DNA of 64,000 bases from Pseudobdellovibrionaceae bacterium (GTDB taxonomy: Bacteria; Bdellovibrionota; Bdellovibrionia; Bdellovibrionales; Bdellovibrionaceae). Below are positions 50,050-58,854 of the stretch, in pieces. Under the pieces are notes generated by a model. The model was not told the origin of the DNA and did not search any database. It worked only from the letters and a program-made list of their open reading frames with translations. The stretch lies in assembly GCA_019637955.1 (NCBI GenBank), contig JAHBUS010000003.1:186001-250000 (forward strand), given 5' to 3'. Made by a program: the position numbers and the translations under genes. Positions within the stretch are counted from its first letter, which is position 1; each line of letters starts with the position of its first letter.

Positions 50050-51245
50050 AGCGGCCTCGTTTCGGGCAAGACCGACTCGTCCAATTGACAGGTCCCGGTG
50101 AGGCGGGCGTTTGCGCTCCAAGTCGCTTGAGCGCCGCAGCTGCAGGTCGGTTGGGCGGGAACCTTGACGGCGCACGAGGCGTTGCGAGTGCCGTCTTGCA
50201 GAGTCACGGACCCGGGAACGGCCGCCGCCGTGCAGGTGCACGTGTCGCACGTGGTGACACCCTCGGCGGTCGTGGTGCAGTTGCAAGCGTAGTTGCAACT
50301 CGGGGAGGTGGAGACGATGTTCGTCAGCGCGCATTGGCCTTTGGTTTTGTAGTTCACCGGGCAATAGCGCCCCGACACCGATGGTGCGGGCGCGGGATTG
50401 GTCTTCCAAGGCACTTCTTTTTGCGTCACCACCACGCATTGACCGCTCGGCGCCTGTCCGGGCTGAAGGCTCACGAGGTTCAGGTCGAGCACGGCATAGT
50501 GCTGCGGGCAGGAGATCGTGGGGGTGTCTTCGCACACGGGCTCCAAGCTGGATGTCGAAGCATTGTACGCAAGGCCGCGCGAGATCTGGCCGCTCTCGCA
50601 GGGCCGTCGGGGTTTTTTGAGACAGATGATATTGCCGGTGTTTTTATTAAAGCCCGAAGCGAAGAGGTCGGTATTGCGGTCGCACTCCGCGCTCTCAACA
50701 CGCTGGGTGATTTCGAAACTCAGAGGGATGGAATAGTCCTCATTCGAAAAGGCGTTCGCGTGCAAGACCCCGAAACGGGTGACATCCGCGCGTGACGATT
50801 CGATCCGGTAAGCCATCGAGCAGGCATTGCCGGTGGCGTCGGGTTGGCAGCGCAGGCTCAGCTCGGTGGAGGTCCAGCAATCGCGGCCATCCGCCGCGCA
50901 CGGAGCGAGATCGCGCCCCAGTTCCAGCTTGCCATTGATCTTGGCGATCGCGCGACCGTCGATCTTGATTTCGGCCCCCACAGGGATTTGGCCGGCGCGC
51001 AGATCGGGCGCCACGGCCGCGACGGCATCGCGATCAACCGACCACGAAAGAAGCGCATTTTCGATCGTGAGCATCTGATTGACCGCTTGGGATTTTTGGT
51101 AGAGACGGCCCGCATACAAAATAAAAGCGCCGACACCTAAAAACGCCAGGACCGCCGTGACCAAGCCGATCAACTGCGTGACAATTGTAAATCCAGCCTC
51201 AGAGCCAAGAGCTGTGCCCGGCCTCTTCTGGTGAGTGGTTCCCAT
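50046..51245 (-). CDS. PilW-like minor pilin, Cys-rich
   Basis: A 399-residue pilin-like protein: after a short leader a prepilin-type site EAG|FTIVTQLIGLVTAVLAF and a hydrophobic helix. Position +5 is Thr rather than the usual Glu. The C-terminal ~150 residues are strikingly Cys-rich (CNYACNCTTT, CDTCTCTAA, CSCGAQ) and must form many disulfides. First gene of the operon on the minus strand, with GAGGCG upstream of the ATG. PilW is assigned by order and size; detailed homology is not visible. Confidence 0.7.
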   Translation of the reverse strand: MGTTHQKRPGTALGSEAGFTIVTQLIGLVTAVLAFLGVGAFILYAGRLYQKSQAVNQMLTIENALLSWSVDRDAVAAVAPDLRAGQIPVGAEIKIDGRAIAKINGKLELGRDLAPCAADGRDCWTSTELSLRCQPDATGNACSMAYRIESSRADVTRFGVLHANAFSNEDYSIPLSFEITQRVESAECDRNTDLFASGFNKNTGNIICLKKPRRPCESGQISRGLAYNASTSSLEPVCEDTPTISCPQHYAVLDLNLVSLQPGQAPSGQCVVVTQKEVPWKTNPAPAPSVSGRYCPVNYKTKGQCALTNIVSTSPSCNYACNCTTTAEGVTTCDTCTCTAAAVPGSVTLQDGTRNASCAVKVPAQPTCSCGAQATWSANARLTGTCQLDESVLPETRPL

Positions 51246-51335
51246 CGCCTCTTTTTCGGCGTCCCTCGCTAAAATCCCAAGAGTTGACGAGAAGATCGAT
51301 CATTCACGTCGAGACTTTGTCTCAAGGTGAGATGG

Positions 51336-52181
51336 TCAGCGTCCCGGGAAAAGTTCAACTCGTTCACGGTGGCGCTCGGGAATTTGTTCGCGGATCAACT
51401 GCGCCGCGCGGGCATCGGAGTAGCGGCTCGAAGCGTGGATCAAAACGATCTTTTCGGCTTCAATCTCATCCAAACGTGGAATCAGCTCGTCGATGTGCGT
51501 GTGACCCCACGTGCGCGCGTGCTCGACGCTTTTGACCCGGTCGAGGTAGGTCGCCTCGCAGATGAGGACCTTTGATTTTTTCACCCACGGCGCGGAATCC
51601 AAGAACTCGATTTGCGTGTCTCCCGTAAAGCTCACGAGCGGCGTCTCGATGGCCTGCGTGATCGGCTCGCCGTTCTTCTGCATGTCGGCGAGTGCGGGGC
51701 CTTTGAGGTGCTGGTACTCGGGTTTGAGTTTTTTGGCGGTCGAAAACAGCGTGTAACCGTAAGACTCGATTCGGTGAACAGTTTTGAACGTGCGCACGCA
51801 GGCCTGCGGGCTCAGCTCCACGCGGGTGTGTTCGGTGACGGGTTCAAAGCGCAGCGTGTAGGTGTGGTCTTCGATCTTGGCCCAAAGCTTCATGATGTCG
51901 GTGAGCGGTTCGACCAAAGAGGGCGGCATGTAGAACACCGGCGGTGGCTCGTTGTGCATCGCCTTTTGCGAAATGATGTAGGGGATGCCGGCGGCGTGAT
52001 CGAGGTGGCCGTGTGAAATAAAAAACTTCTTCATCCGCAGCGTGTGCGGGTACCCCTGGGCCACATCGAACGAAAGGCCGTACTCGGGCATCGAGATCGC
52101 CGTGCGAATTCCGCTGAGCGAGAGGCCGAAGAACTTCAGGCCCGCGGCTTCGTAGGCAGCACCCGCGCTCACCCCACTCAT
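51336..52181 (-). CDS. RNase Z-like metallo-beta-lactamase-fold hydrolase
   Basis: A 281-residue protein with the HGHLDHAAGIPYI motif (HxHxDH) for two zinc ions, a later TGDTQIEF, CEATYLD and GHTHIDEL, and a final His in LIHASSRYS. This pattern is that of RNase Z/ElaC-like hydrolases, which process tRNA 3' ends, but family members also hydrolyse other phosphodiesters. It lacks a separate recognisable exosite arm, so activity is uncertain. Its ATG overlaps the stop of the preceding gene (ATGA). Confidence 0.75.
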   Translation of the reverse strand: MSGVSAGAAYEAAGLKFFGLSLSGIRTAISMPEYGLSFDVAQGYPHTLRMKKFFISHGHLDHAAGIPYIISQKAMHNEPPPVFYMPPSLVEPLTDIMKLWAKIEDHTYTLRFEPVTEHTRVELSPQACVRTFKTVHRIESYGYTLFSTAKKLKPEYQHLKGPALADMQKNGEPITQAIETPLVSFTGDTQIEFLDSAPWVKKSKVLICEATYLDRVKSVEHARTWGHTHIDELIPRLDEIEAEKIVLIHASSRYSDARAAQLIREQIPERHRERVELFPGR

Positions 52182-53494
52182 ACTTCGAAGTGGGTGCGCG
52201 CCACCACGTCGTGATTGAGCCAGGTGACGGGGGCGCTGGGCGCCGCCACGTCTTCGACCATCACGGCGCCGCAGCTCGAAAAGACGACCTCGCTCAAGAC
52301 GGCGGTCATCAGGCTTTTTGAATCCGTGTGCATCGACGAAACGGCTTCGCTCGCGTCGAGAACCACGGACAGCTGTTTTTCATCGTTATGCTCGGGCCAC
52401 TTGTCGAAATTCATCTTCTTGCGGACATCGGGGTTGTTCAGCGTTTCGTGGCAAACCTTCAGCACATCGGCCAGGGTCACGCCGGGTTTGAGCAAGGCCT
52501 GGCAATCGGCTTCGACCTTTTTGGTTTTGGGCGAGTTCGCGTTTTCTTTGCGCAAGGCTTCGATCAGCGGGTAGAGCGGCATCTCGACGCCCTGGAAGAT
52601 GCTCGAGGAGTTGGTCAAAATCTCGGGGCAGTTGTACACGCAGGAGCGAACGCCCTTGCTGAAAAATTCTTTGGAGTAATTCTCGAGATCTTTTTTCGCC
52701 CAGCCTTGCAGGTAAGGCGTGTACGTTTGCCAATCGTACTGGCCGTTCACGATCACCTCGGTGCCGTGGTACCCGTAGGCGCTGTACGAGACGAAAGCAC
52801 CCGATTTTTCGATCTCGGCGCGAAGGTTCGCGGTCTCTTCGATCAAGATGCGGAAGGTCTCGGCGGTGACTTCGCGAAAGCTCATTTCGCAGAGCTGGCC
52901 GAGATCGGATTTCCAGAACCGCTCGCTCGACAAGAAGCGATCGCCGGTGCCTTTCACCGAGCGGTTCATCATCGGCATGATGATCTTGGCGCGCGGAACA
53001 CCGCCCGCCATCAAATGCGCGAACAGAACATTCTTGCCCGCGGGGAGCTGCGTTTTCAGTTCTTGCAAATACGCGCGCACGGCCGCCGTGAAACGGGCGC
53101 GGCCCTTGTCACGCGACTCGATCAGCTTGGACTTGTCGATCTTGCACGACTCCCAATCCGAGAGTTTAACCTCTTTGATGCGGTCCACGGGCGAGAGCCC
53201 GTCGCTGGCGGGTTCAAGATCAAAGCCGGCTTCGAGCGGGACGTTGATGAGCGGCGCGGGCTGCTGGGCGACTTCTTCGGCGGTGAGCGCGCGGAGCGAG
53301 CCGTCTTTTTCGCGGCGGCCCACGGTGGCGCGGATGATTTTCATCCCGCGGCGCTCGGCCTCTTCCACCAAACCATTGGCGTAACCGCGATTGAACAGCT
53401 CCCCAAAAAGAACCAACACGTCGCCGGAGCCAAAGCGGGCCTTTTCGTTCTTTTTGTAATGGCGGGTGGCGTGATAGCCTGGGGCCTGAAACAT
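52178..53494 (-). CDS. Possible FabMG-type enoyl-ACP reductase
   Basis: A 438-residue protein. An early Rossmann-like stretch (GDVLVLFGELFNRGYANGLV then RGMKIIRATVGRRE) suggests nucleotide binding. It is followed by LINVPLEAGFDLEP and, later, AHLMAGGVPRAKI and AYGYHGTEV. From memory this resembles proteins annotated as FabMG-family enoyl-ACP reductases, but I cannot verify it. Fatty-acid genes are not near it. The ATG at 53494 has GAGGAGG upstream; the longer reading frame to 53566 lacks such a site. Confidence 0.4.
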   Translation of the reverse strand: MFQAPGYHATRHYKKNEKARFGSGDVLVLFGELFNRGYANGLVEEAERRGMKIIRATVGRREKDGSLRALTAEEVAQQPAPLINVPLEAGFDLEPASDGLSPVDRIKEVKLSDWESCKIDKSKLIESRDKGRARFTAAVRAYLQELKTQLPAGKNVLFAHLMAGGVPRAKIIMPMMNRSVKGTGDRFLSSERFWKSDLGQLCEMSFREVTAETFRILIEETANLRAEIEKSGAFVSYSAYGYHGTEVIVNGQYDWQTYTPYLQGWAKKDLENYSKEFFSKGVRSCVYNCPEILTNSSSIFQGVEMPLYPLIEALRKENANSPKTKKVEADCQALLKPGVTLADVLKVCHETLNNPDVRKKMNFDKWPEHNDEKQLSVVLDASEAVSSMHTDSKSLMTAVLSEVVFSSCGAVMVEDVAAPSAPVTWLNHDVVARTHFEV

Positions 53495-53565
53495 CGTGTC
53501 CTCCTCGAAGAGTGCGGCAAAAGGCTCATTCATCCAAGGACGACACTTTTGGTCAAGGATCATCA

Positions 53566-54336
53566 ATGCGCGTTGTTAGCCTGGTGCCTTCGTTAACGGA
53601 AACTTTGATTGAAGCCGGCGCTAACGTCGTGGGTCGAACCCGTTTTTGCGTCCATCCCGAGGATAAAATCGCCTTGATCCCGGCCGTGGGAGGCACCAAA
53701 GACCTCTCGTGGGAGAAACTCAAACCTCTTGATCCCGATCTCTTGATTTTGGATCAAGAAGAGAACCTTCCCTGGATGAAAGCCGAAGCCCCCTGTGCGG
53801 TGCACGTCTTTCATGCAACTTCGGTCGCGGACATGCCCCGGCAGATGCAAACCCTGGCGGGTCTCTTCGAAGCGCCCGTGCAGCCGCGTTTGCTCGAGCA
53901 GGCCCGGCTCTGGACGCAGGCGTCGGTGACGCCGGATCTGGAGTGGCGTTTCGATGACATCCCCGCCGAGCTTCGCCGTGAGGTGCGCTCGGCCCGCCGG
54001 TTTGAGCACGTGCTGTATCTGATTTGGAAAAATCCGTGGATGGGCGTGAGTCAAGACACCTTTATCGGTTCGATGTTCGCGAAACTGGGCGCGGCGGCTC
54101 TTTGGCCCGAGTTCAGCGAAAAGTACCCGAAGCTGGATTTGGCGGCGCATCCGCCCGAGACGACGCTGCTTCTGCTGAGCTCGGAGCCGTTCCCGTTTGG
54201 CGAAAAATGGGACCAGCTTCCGGAGCTGGCCCCTTACGCGCGCGTTTTGGTGGACGGCGAGAGCTTTAGTTGGTTTGGGGTGCGGAGCCTTCGATTCTTG
54301 TTATCACGCCAGGCGAACTCTTCACGCCGCGGATAA
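53566..54336 (+). CDS. BtuF-like helical-backbone metal receptor protein
   Basis: A 256-residue protein of the BtuF/FhuD-type substrate-binding fold: VVSLVPSLTETLIEAGANVVGRT at the start is the family signature, followed by DLLILDQEENLP, and QDTFIGSMFAKLGAAAL near the end. It has no signal peptide, so unlike true ABC binding proteins it should stay in the cytoplasm, as do several uncharacterised members. The 3' end overlaps the convergent lipoprotein gene by 71 bases, which may mean one of the ends is wrongly placed. The ligand is unknown. Confidence 0.75.
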   Translation: MRVVSLVPSLTETLIEAGANVVGRTRFCVHPEDKIALIPAVGGTKDLSWEKLKPLDPDLLILDQEENLPWMKAEAPCAVHVFHATSVADMPRQMQTLAGLFEAPVQPRLLEQARLWTQASVTPDLEWRFDDIPAELRREVRSARRFEHVLYLIWKNPWMGVSQDTFIGSMFAKLGAAALWPEFSEKYPKLDLAAHPPETTLLLLSSEPFPFGEKWDQLPELAPYARVLVDGESFSWFGVRSLRFLLSRQANSSRRG

Positions 54337-57300
54337 AGACCGCCTGGCTCGGATCGCTCAAGAGCTGCGAACGTTGGAACTCGGCTTCAAAACTGGCCGG
54401 CGCGCCTTGCGATGAGTGCAGGTACGACAAGAAACGCACCAAATCCAAATCGCCGCGCATCGTGACGAAGAACGGGCGGTTCGCCTCGGTCGCGTCATCG
54501 AGCATCTGCGCACCCGAAGCCCGCTGGTTCATCACGTAGAAACTTTCGGTCATTTTCAAATCACGGCGCGTCTCGCCCTCACAGAGCATGTACCCCGACA
54601 AGGCGAAGTGCTCGAGCTCGGCGGCCGTCAAGTCGCGGTGGAAGAACGCGGTCCACGGGTTTTTACCCGCGAAGAGACCCTCCTCTTTTTTAACGAAGAG
54701 ATTGGGATTCAGTTTCACCACCAAACACTTCTCGTACTCGGGGGCCTCGATGTTCAGCTTGAGCGTTTCGATCATCACGCCCACCGAACCCGAGTAGCTC
54801 ACGCTGGTGCCGTGGCCGGTCGACGTGCTTTCGGATTTCGAGACGCTGTAGCTAACGCCGGTCGAGGCCGAGAACGGGAAGCCCGAGAATTTCAAGAGGT
54901 CCAGGCCCGCCCCGACGCTCCAGCTGGTCGACGTGCTCAACGAATTCGAATACCCGCGGCTGAGCGAGAACGACTGAGAAATCGAGAAGTCGCGGAAGGG
55001 AACCGCATTCTCATTGATCGAGACCAATCGGGGGTTTTTCACGAAGTACTTCGTTTCGAGATCGAAGATCGCGCGCGGGTTCGTGCGCGCCGTGCGCACG
55101 CACTCGGTGCCGAGCATGGTGCTGGCCTGCATGGGGGCGCCCAAGATCAACCCGTGATTTTTATTCGGGAGCGGGCGGCGCCAGAAATCGTGGAACCAGT
55201 ACGTGCACAGATTGATCATGAGCTTGTCTTGCCAGCCGGTGTCGACAAGCTGCTTCAGATCCTGGAGGCCGACAGCGCGGTTCGGGATCGCGCGGGCGGT
55301 GGGGTTCGTGAACAGCAGCGGGTTGCTCAAGGCTTGCAGAAGTCCGCCCACCGCGCGTTCGTCATTGAGATTCATCACCGTCAAGCGGTTGGCGCGGGCA
55401 TAGTTGTTTTTATCGGCGGCCTGCGCGTCGCGGGCGCTCGCGGCGGCCTCGTCTTTTTGCAGCTGTTCTTTGAGCAGATCGATCACCGAGCCTTGGGTGC
55501 CATCGATCTGGGTGAACGTGCCGGCATCGCCGTTGTTCGAAAAGTTCAAGGGACTGCGGAAGCTCGCGACCTTCAAATTCGAGGAGCGGTCGATGAGCTG
55601 AGCCAAAGGCGTGTTTCGGTCGCGCGCCAAAATCTCGCCGGCCTCCGCCTTGAGCGGCAGGATTTCGGCGATCAGCTGATTGGCATTGCCGATGGCCTTG
55701 ATGTTTTTCGAGGCGAGCAGAATCTCCTCGGCGATTTGCGAGCCCGCGCGCACGGGCAGAACTTTTTCGTAGACGTCGTAGACTTTGTTTTCGGCCTTCG
55801 AGAAATCGCGCAGGTACTGATCCACCACCGCGAGGCGCACGGCATAGAGCCCGGGCGGCAGGTTTTCTTCGAGGTATCCCGAGGGGTCGCTGAGCGACGG
55901 GCGTTTCAAACGCACGGAGGCGCCGAAGGGCCCTTGCTTCTGGATCTCGAGATTCAAATGCTTGTCGAGTTTGTAATGGAACTGCTGCTTCGTGAAGTAG
56001 TAACTGCTGAGCATGATCTCGGCTTGGCCTTGGGCGCAGCGGAGCTGGCGCGCGGAGGCGTCCAAGAAACGCGCGTCACGGAACGCGTCTCCTTGCATCC
56101 ACGGATTGTAGTGAAGGTCCACTTTTTGCGTGAAGCCCGTGGCTTTGTGGGCGATCTGGATCTGGGCGCTCTTCCAGCATTCCTGTGCGTAATAGTTAAA
56201 GGTGATCTGGTCGTCGACGATGAAGCAGCCCTCGTCGTTGGTCATCACGCGTTTTTTCTCGCCGCTCATGGTTTCGATTTCGAGCTCGGCCAGACGCACG
56301 GGCATGCGGTCCCAGCCCGAGCGCAAGCAGGATTGAATCTGCAGATTGCGCTTGCGCAGAACGCCGCCACTTTGATCAAACGAAATGGTGCTCACCGCCA
56401 CCGGGCGCAGCTCCATGGCGTGGGTTTGCACCGGTGCGGGCGCTTCGGCCGGAGGCGTGGCTTCGGTCATGTACTGATCGACGGTGAGGGCGGGGTTGGT
56501 CTCAAAGCGGTTTTTAAAGTCCGAAACGGCCGTTCCCCACGAGGTGCCGCGGGTCTCGCAAGAGCCGTAGTAATAGACGCCCTCCAGTTTTTTCAAGCCC
56601 ACGGGCGAATTGACGGGCTCGAGGCTGATCCCGAGGTACACAACGCCCGAGCGGCAAAGTCCGCCCGCAGGCAGATCGAACTGCTCGCTCACCGAGAGCG
56701 CGCCTTGAACGAGTTCGCTGACTTGGATCGGCTCGGATTTGCGGATCACGCGGCGGACGGTGCGGCGCTCTTGGTCCGTTTGGTAGAAGAGCGTGTACTG
56801 GAGTTTGAATTTTCCACGCGAGAGCGGAAAGGTCACGCGCGCGCCGTTGACGTCGGTGCCTTCGAACATCAAGTTGCCAGTCATGTCGAGCGAGGCTTTG
56901 CGCTGAAGGCCATTGATCGTCAAAGGCTGGAGCGTGATGCGCACGCCGTCCAACACCAACGCGCGGGCGGGAGCGCCGCGCTCTTTCATCGTTTCGCGGG
57001 CCTGCGCCTGCGTGACATAAGAGTTGGGACGCACGCGCGTGTCTTTGAGCGAAAGCGCTTCGCCCGACCAGGGGTTGACGACGACCTCAATTTTACGGGC
57101 GCCCTTTTCCGTCCCCACGGCTTTGGCCTCGCGCTCGATCAAAATGCTCTGGGCGGCGGCCATCGCGTTGTACGAAATCTCTTCGTTGATCACGAAGCAG
57201 CCGTCGAGATCGGTCGACACGGTTTGCGTCTTGAAGTCATCGCCGGTGATTTCAAAGGCGTGATTGATCACGGGCTTCGACTGCCGATTGGCCTTCAAGC

Positions 57301-57505
57301 AGGCCTTGATACTGAGAGTGCGGGCCAGGGGCACCGAGAACAGCGCGTGCGTGCTCTGGGTGGTGAATTGGGGTTTGACCGAGTCGACGAAGAAGCTCGC
57401 GTTCGACTCCACGTCGCGCGTCTGCGGACTGGGCAGCGAACAGGCCGCCAGGCTCAAAAGAGCCAAGGTCATGATCAATGAAGAGAGCAGGTCAAAGAGG
57501 CGCAT
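54266..57505 (-). CDS. Large lipoprotein with Ser/Thr-rich beta region
   Basis: A 1079-residue lipoprotein (lipobox LAAC in LLSLAACSLPSPQ). Two similar ~90-residue blocks, at about 48-145 and 405-505, each contain CLK/CLR, a D(L/E)GCF.(I/V) motif and (N)PW, so part of the protein is duplicated. Residues ~835-910 (near 54990-54770) are strikingly alternating Ser/Thr and hydrophobic, as in SISQSFSLSRGYSNSLSTST and STGVSYSVSKSESTSTGHG, resembling the membrane hairpin of aerolysin-like pore-forming proteins. It overlaps the barrel gene stop by 14 bases with GGAGA in front of the ATG. No family is recognised; the pore idea is inference. Confidence 0.7.
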   Translation of the reverse strand: MRLFDLLSSLIMTLALLSLAACSLPSPQTRDVESNASFFVDSVKPQFTTQSTHALFSVPLARTLSIKACLKANRQSKPVINHAFEITGDDFKTQTVSTDLDGCFVINEEISYNAMAAAQSILIEREAKAVGTEKGARKIEVVVNPWSGEALSLKDTRVRPNSYVTQAQARETMKERGAPARALVLDGVRITLQPLTINGLQRKASLDMTGNLMFEGTDVNGARVTFPLSRGKFKLQYTLFYQTDQERRTVRRVIRKSEPIQVSELVQGALSVSEQFDLPAGGLCRSGVVYLGISLEPVNSPVGLKKLEGVYYYGSCETRGTSWGTAVSDFKNRFETNPALTVDQYMTEATPPAEAPAPVQTHAMELRPVAVSTISFDQSGGVLRKRNLQIQSCLRSGWDRMPVRLAELEIETMSGEKKRVMTNDEGCFIVDDQITFNYYAQECWKSAQIQIAHKATGFTQKVDLHYNPWMQGDAFRDARFLDASARQLRCAQGQAEIMLSSYYFTKQQFHYKLDKHLNLEIQKQGPFGASVRLKRPSLSDPSGYLEENLPPGLYAVRLAVVDQYLRDFSKAENKVYDVYEKVLPVRAGSQIAEEILLASKNIKAIGNANQLIAEILPLKAEAGEILARDRNTPLAQLIDRSSNLKVASFRSPLNFSNNGDAGTFTQIDGTQGSVIDLLKEQLQKDEAAASARDAQAADKNNYARANRLTVMNLNDERAVGGLLQALSNPLLFTNPTARAIPNRAVGLQDLKQLVDTGWQDKLMINLCTYWFHDFWRRPLPNKNHGLILGAPMQASTMLGTECVRTARTNPRAIFDLETKYFVKNPRLVSINENAVPFRDFSISQSFSLSRGYSNSLSTSTSWSVGAGLDLLKFSGFPFSASTGVSYSVSKSESTSTGHGTSVSYSGSVGVMIETLKLNIEAPEYEKCLVVKLNPNLFVKKEEGLFAGKNPWTAFFHRDLTAAELEHFALSGYMLCEGETRRDLKMTESFYVMNQRASGAQMLDDATEANRPFFVTMRGDLDLVRFLSYLHSSQGAPASFEAEFQRSQLLSDPSQAVFIRGVKSSPGVITRIEGSAPQTN

Positions 57506-58736
57506 CGACGGTCTCCATCGAAAGAGAGAAAAAACGTTCACGGCTTTGCGAAGGTGTTTCGAACAAAACGTCGCGCTCGCCGCCGCTGAGCGAGAGGCGG
57601 AAGATCTTCTTATATTGAAGCGCCAGCCCGGTTTCGTAGCCCACGCGGTTGGTCTGGTAGCTGGACGAGCTGTAGTAGGCGACCGAAGCGTCTGGCTGCA
57701 CATTGAAATACTCAAAGGACGGGCTCCATTTCACCGAGCCGATCCAAAGGTCGGCCTTGGTGAAGACGGTGTAGCCTTGGCTGAGTTCCGAGGGGGCGCC
57801 GTCATTCTTAATTCCGTTGGCGTCGACTTCGATGCCGAACGACTTATTAAAGTCGACGCGCGCGCCGAGGCCGCCTTCGGTGCCGCGGTAATCGTAGGCG
57901 AACTCCGAGATCCCGGCCGCCGGGCCTTGCACCGTGGTGTTGCCTAAGATCGCGGCGTCGGTGGCGATGCCGGTCGGCAGATCCCGGAACTCAAAGTACA
58001 TCGCCCGAGCTTTGAGCGTGAACGCCCCCAGCTTGGCTTGAGACTTCACGCCGCCACTGGTGAACGAGGGCGTTTTTTCGAAGTCGCGCGAATTGGTGGT
58101 GAGCGATGACGACGTCGGCACGGCGGTCTGGCCCACGAGCGCGGCGTACGAATCGTTGCTGGCGCCTGCTTGCAAAGTCAGACGGGCCGCCGGAAACGCG
58201 AGGTCATCGACAACGAGACCCGACAGGTCGCGGGTTTGATTCAAAGCGCCCACCGAGAACTGCAGAGCCTCATCCCAATGCAGATTCGCCGACGCTTCCG
58301 AGAGCTCGAGCGCATTGGATTTTCCGTTCTTCGCCGAGTCGGCCTGCACGTGACCGTTTTGAAAATACGCGCGCGGGTTCACCGTGAGATTCACGAACGA
58401 AGTGAGGTCGTAAGTGCTGTTCAAGATGGCCGCGAACGACGAGCCCGTGCGGCGGTTCGCCAGAGAGTCTTCACGGCGCGATCCGCTTAAGGCGAGGCGC
58501 CAAGTGGCTTTGAGATTTTTTTTGTCCCAAACCGCCTCGCGGTCGTCGTCGGGAAGCGTGGAGACACCGGTCAAAACGGGGGCTTGCGCGCGGCTGGCGC
58601 CGGGCGATGAGGAGGGGCGATTGGATTGAACTTGCGCCACGCGAAGCGGGCCCTGTTGGGCCAACGCGAAGAGGGGAACAAAGAATGCGATCAAACTCAG
58701 GCGTTTCAATCTGACTCCGGGGCCATTCACGGCCAC
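57492..58736 (-). CDS. Outer-membrane barrel protein paired with lipoprotein
   Basis: A ~414-residue protein with an export signal (LSLIAFFVPLFALAQ) and then a barrel-like sequence of alternating strands (LRVAQVQ..., LNLTVNPRAYFQ, KLGAFTLKARAMYFEF). It ends LSMETVDAPL, not the classic C-terminal Phe, so the last strand is atypical. It is not obviously related to the barrels at 25833 or 61369, but has the same arrangement: barrel gene first, large lipoprotein overlapping behind. The start is GTG at 58736 with GGAGGAGG upstream; TTG at 58709 with GGAG is a good alternative. Confidence 0.65.
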   Translation of the reverse strand: MAVNGPGVRLKRLSLIAFFVPLFALAQQGPLRVAQVQSNRPSSSPGASRAQAPVLTGVSTLPDDDREAVWDKKNLKATWRLALSGSRREDSLANRRTGSSFAAILNSTYDLTSFVNLTVNPRAYFQNGHVQADSAKNGKSNALELSEASANLHWDEALQFSVGALNQTRDLSGLVVDDLAFPAARLTLQAGASNDSYAALVGQTAVPTSSSLTTNSRDFEKTPSFTSGGVKSQAKLGAFTLKARAMYFEFRDLPTGIATDAAILGNTTVQGPAAGISEFAYDYRGTEGGLGARVDFNKSFGIEVDANGIKNDGAPSELSQGYTVFTKADLWIGSVKWSPSFEYFNVQPDASVAYYSSSSYQTNRVGYETGLALQYKKIFRLSLSGGERDVLFETPSQSRERFFSLSMETVDAPL

Positions 58737-58854
58737 GGGGAGCCTCCTCCAAAAACAGTGCTCAAAACGCCGAAAAACAACGTTCTCGGGATCGAATAAA
58801 ACCCCAAGGCGAGACGCTCGTGGACCCTTTTGTAAAGACCGCCACGGCGAAGTT

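Noticed and set aside
51300-51325. Hairpin TTGAGAC-AAA-GTCTCGA after the RNase Z-like gene
   Set aside because: The stem is short with a G-T pair and there is no T-run, so it does not support a terminator call.
54416-57481. A 1021-residue open frame on the plus strand opposite the large lipoprotein gene
   Set aside because: It reads as low-complexity Arg/His/Val-rich protein without motifs, and it mirrors a gene with a lipobox, signal peptide and duplicated domains. High GC creates such shadows.
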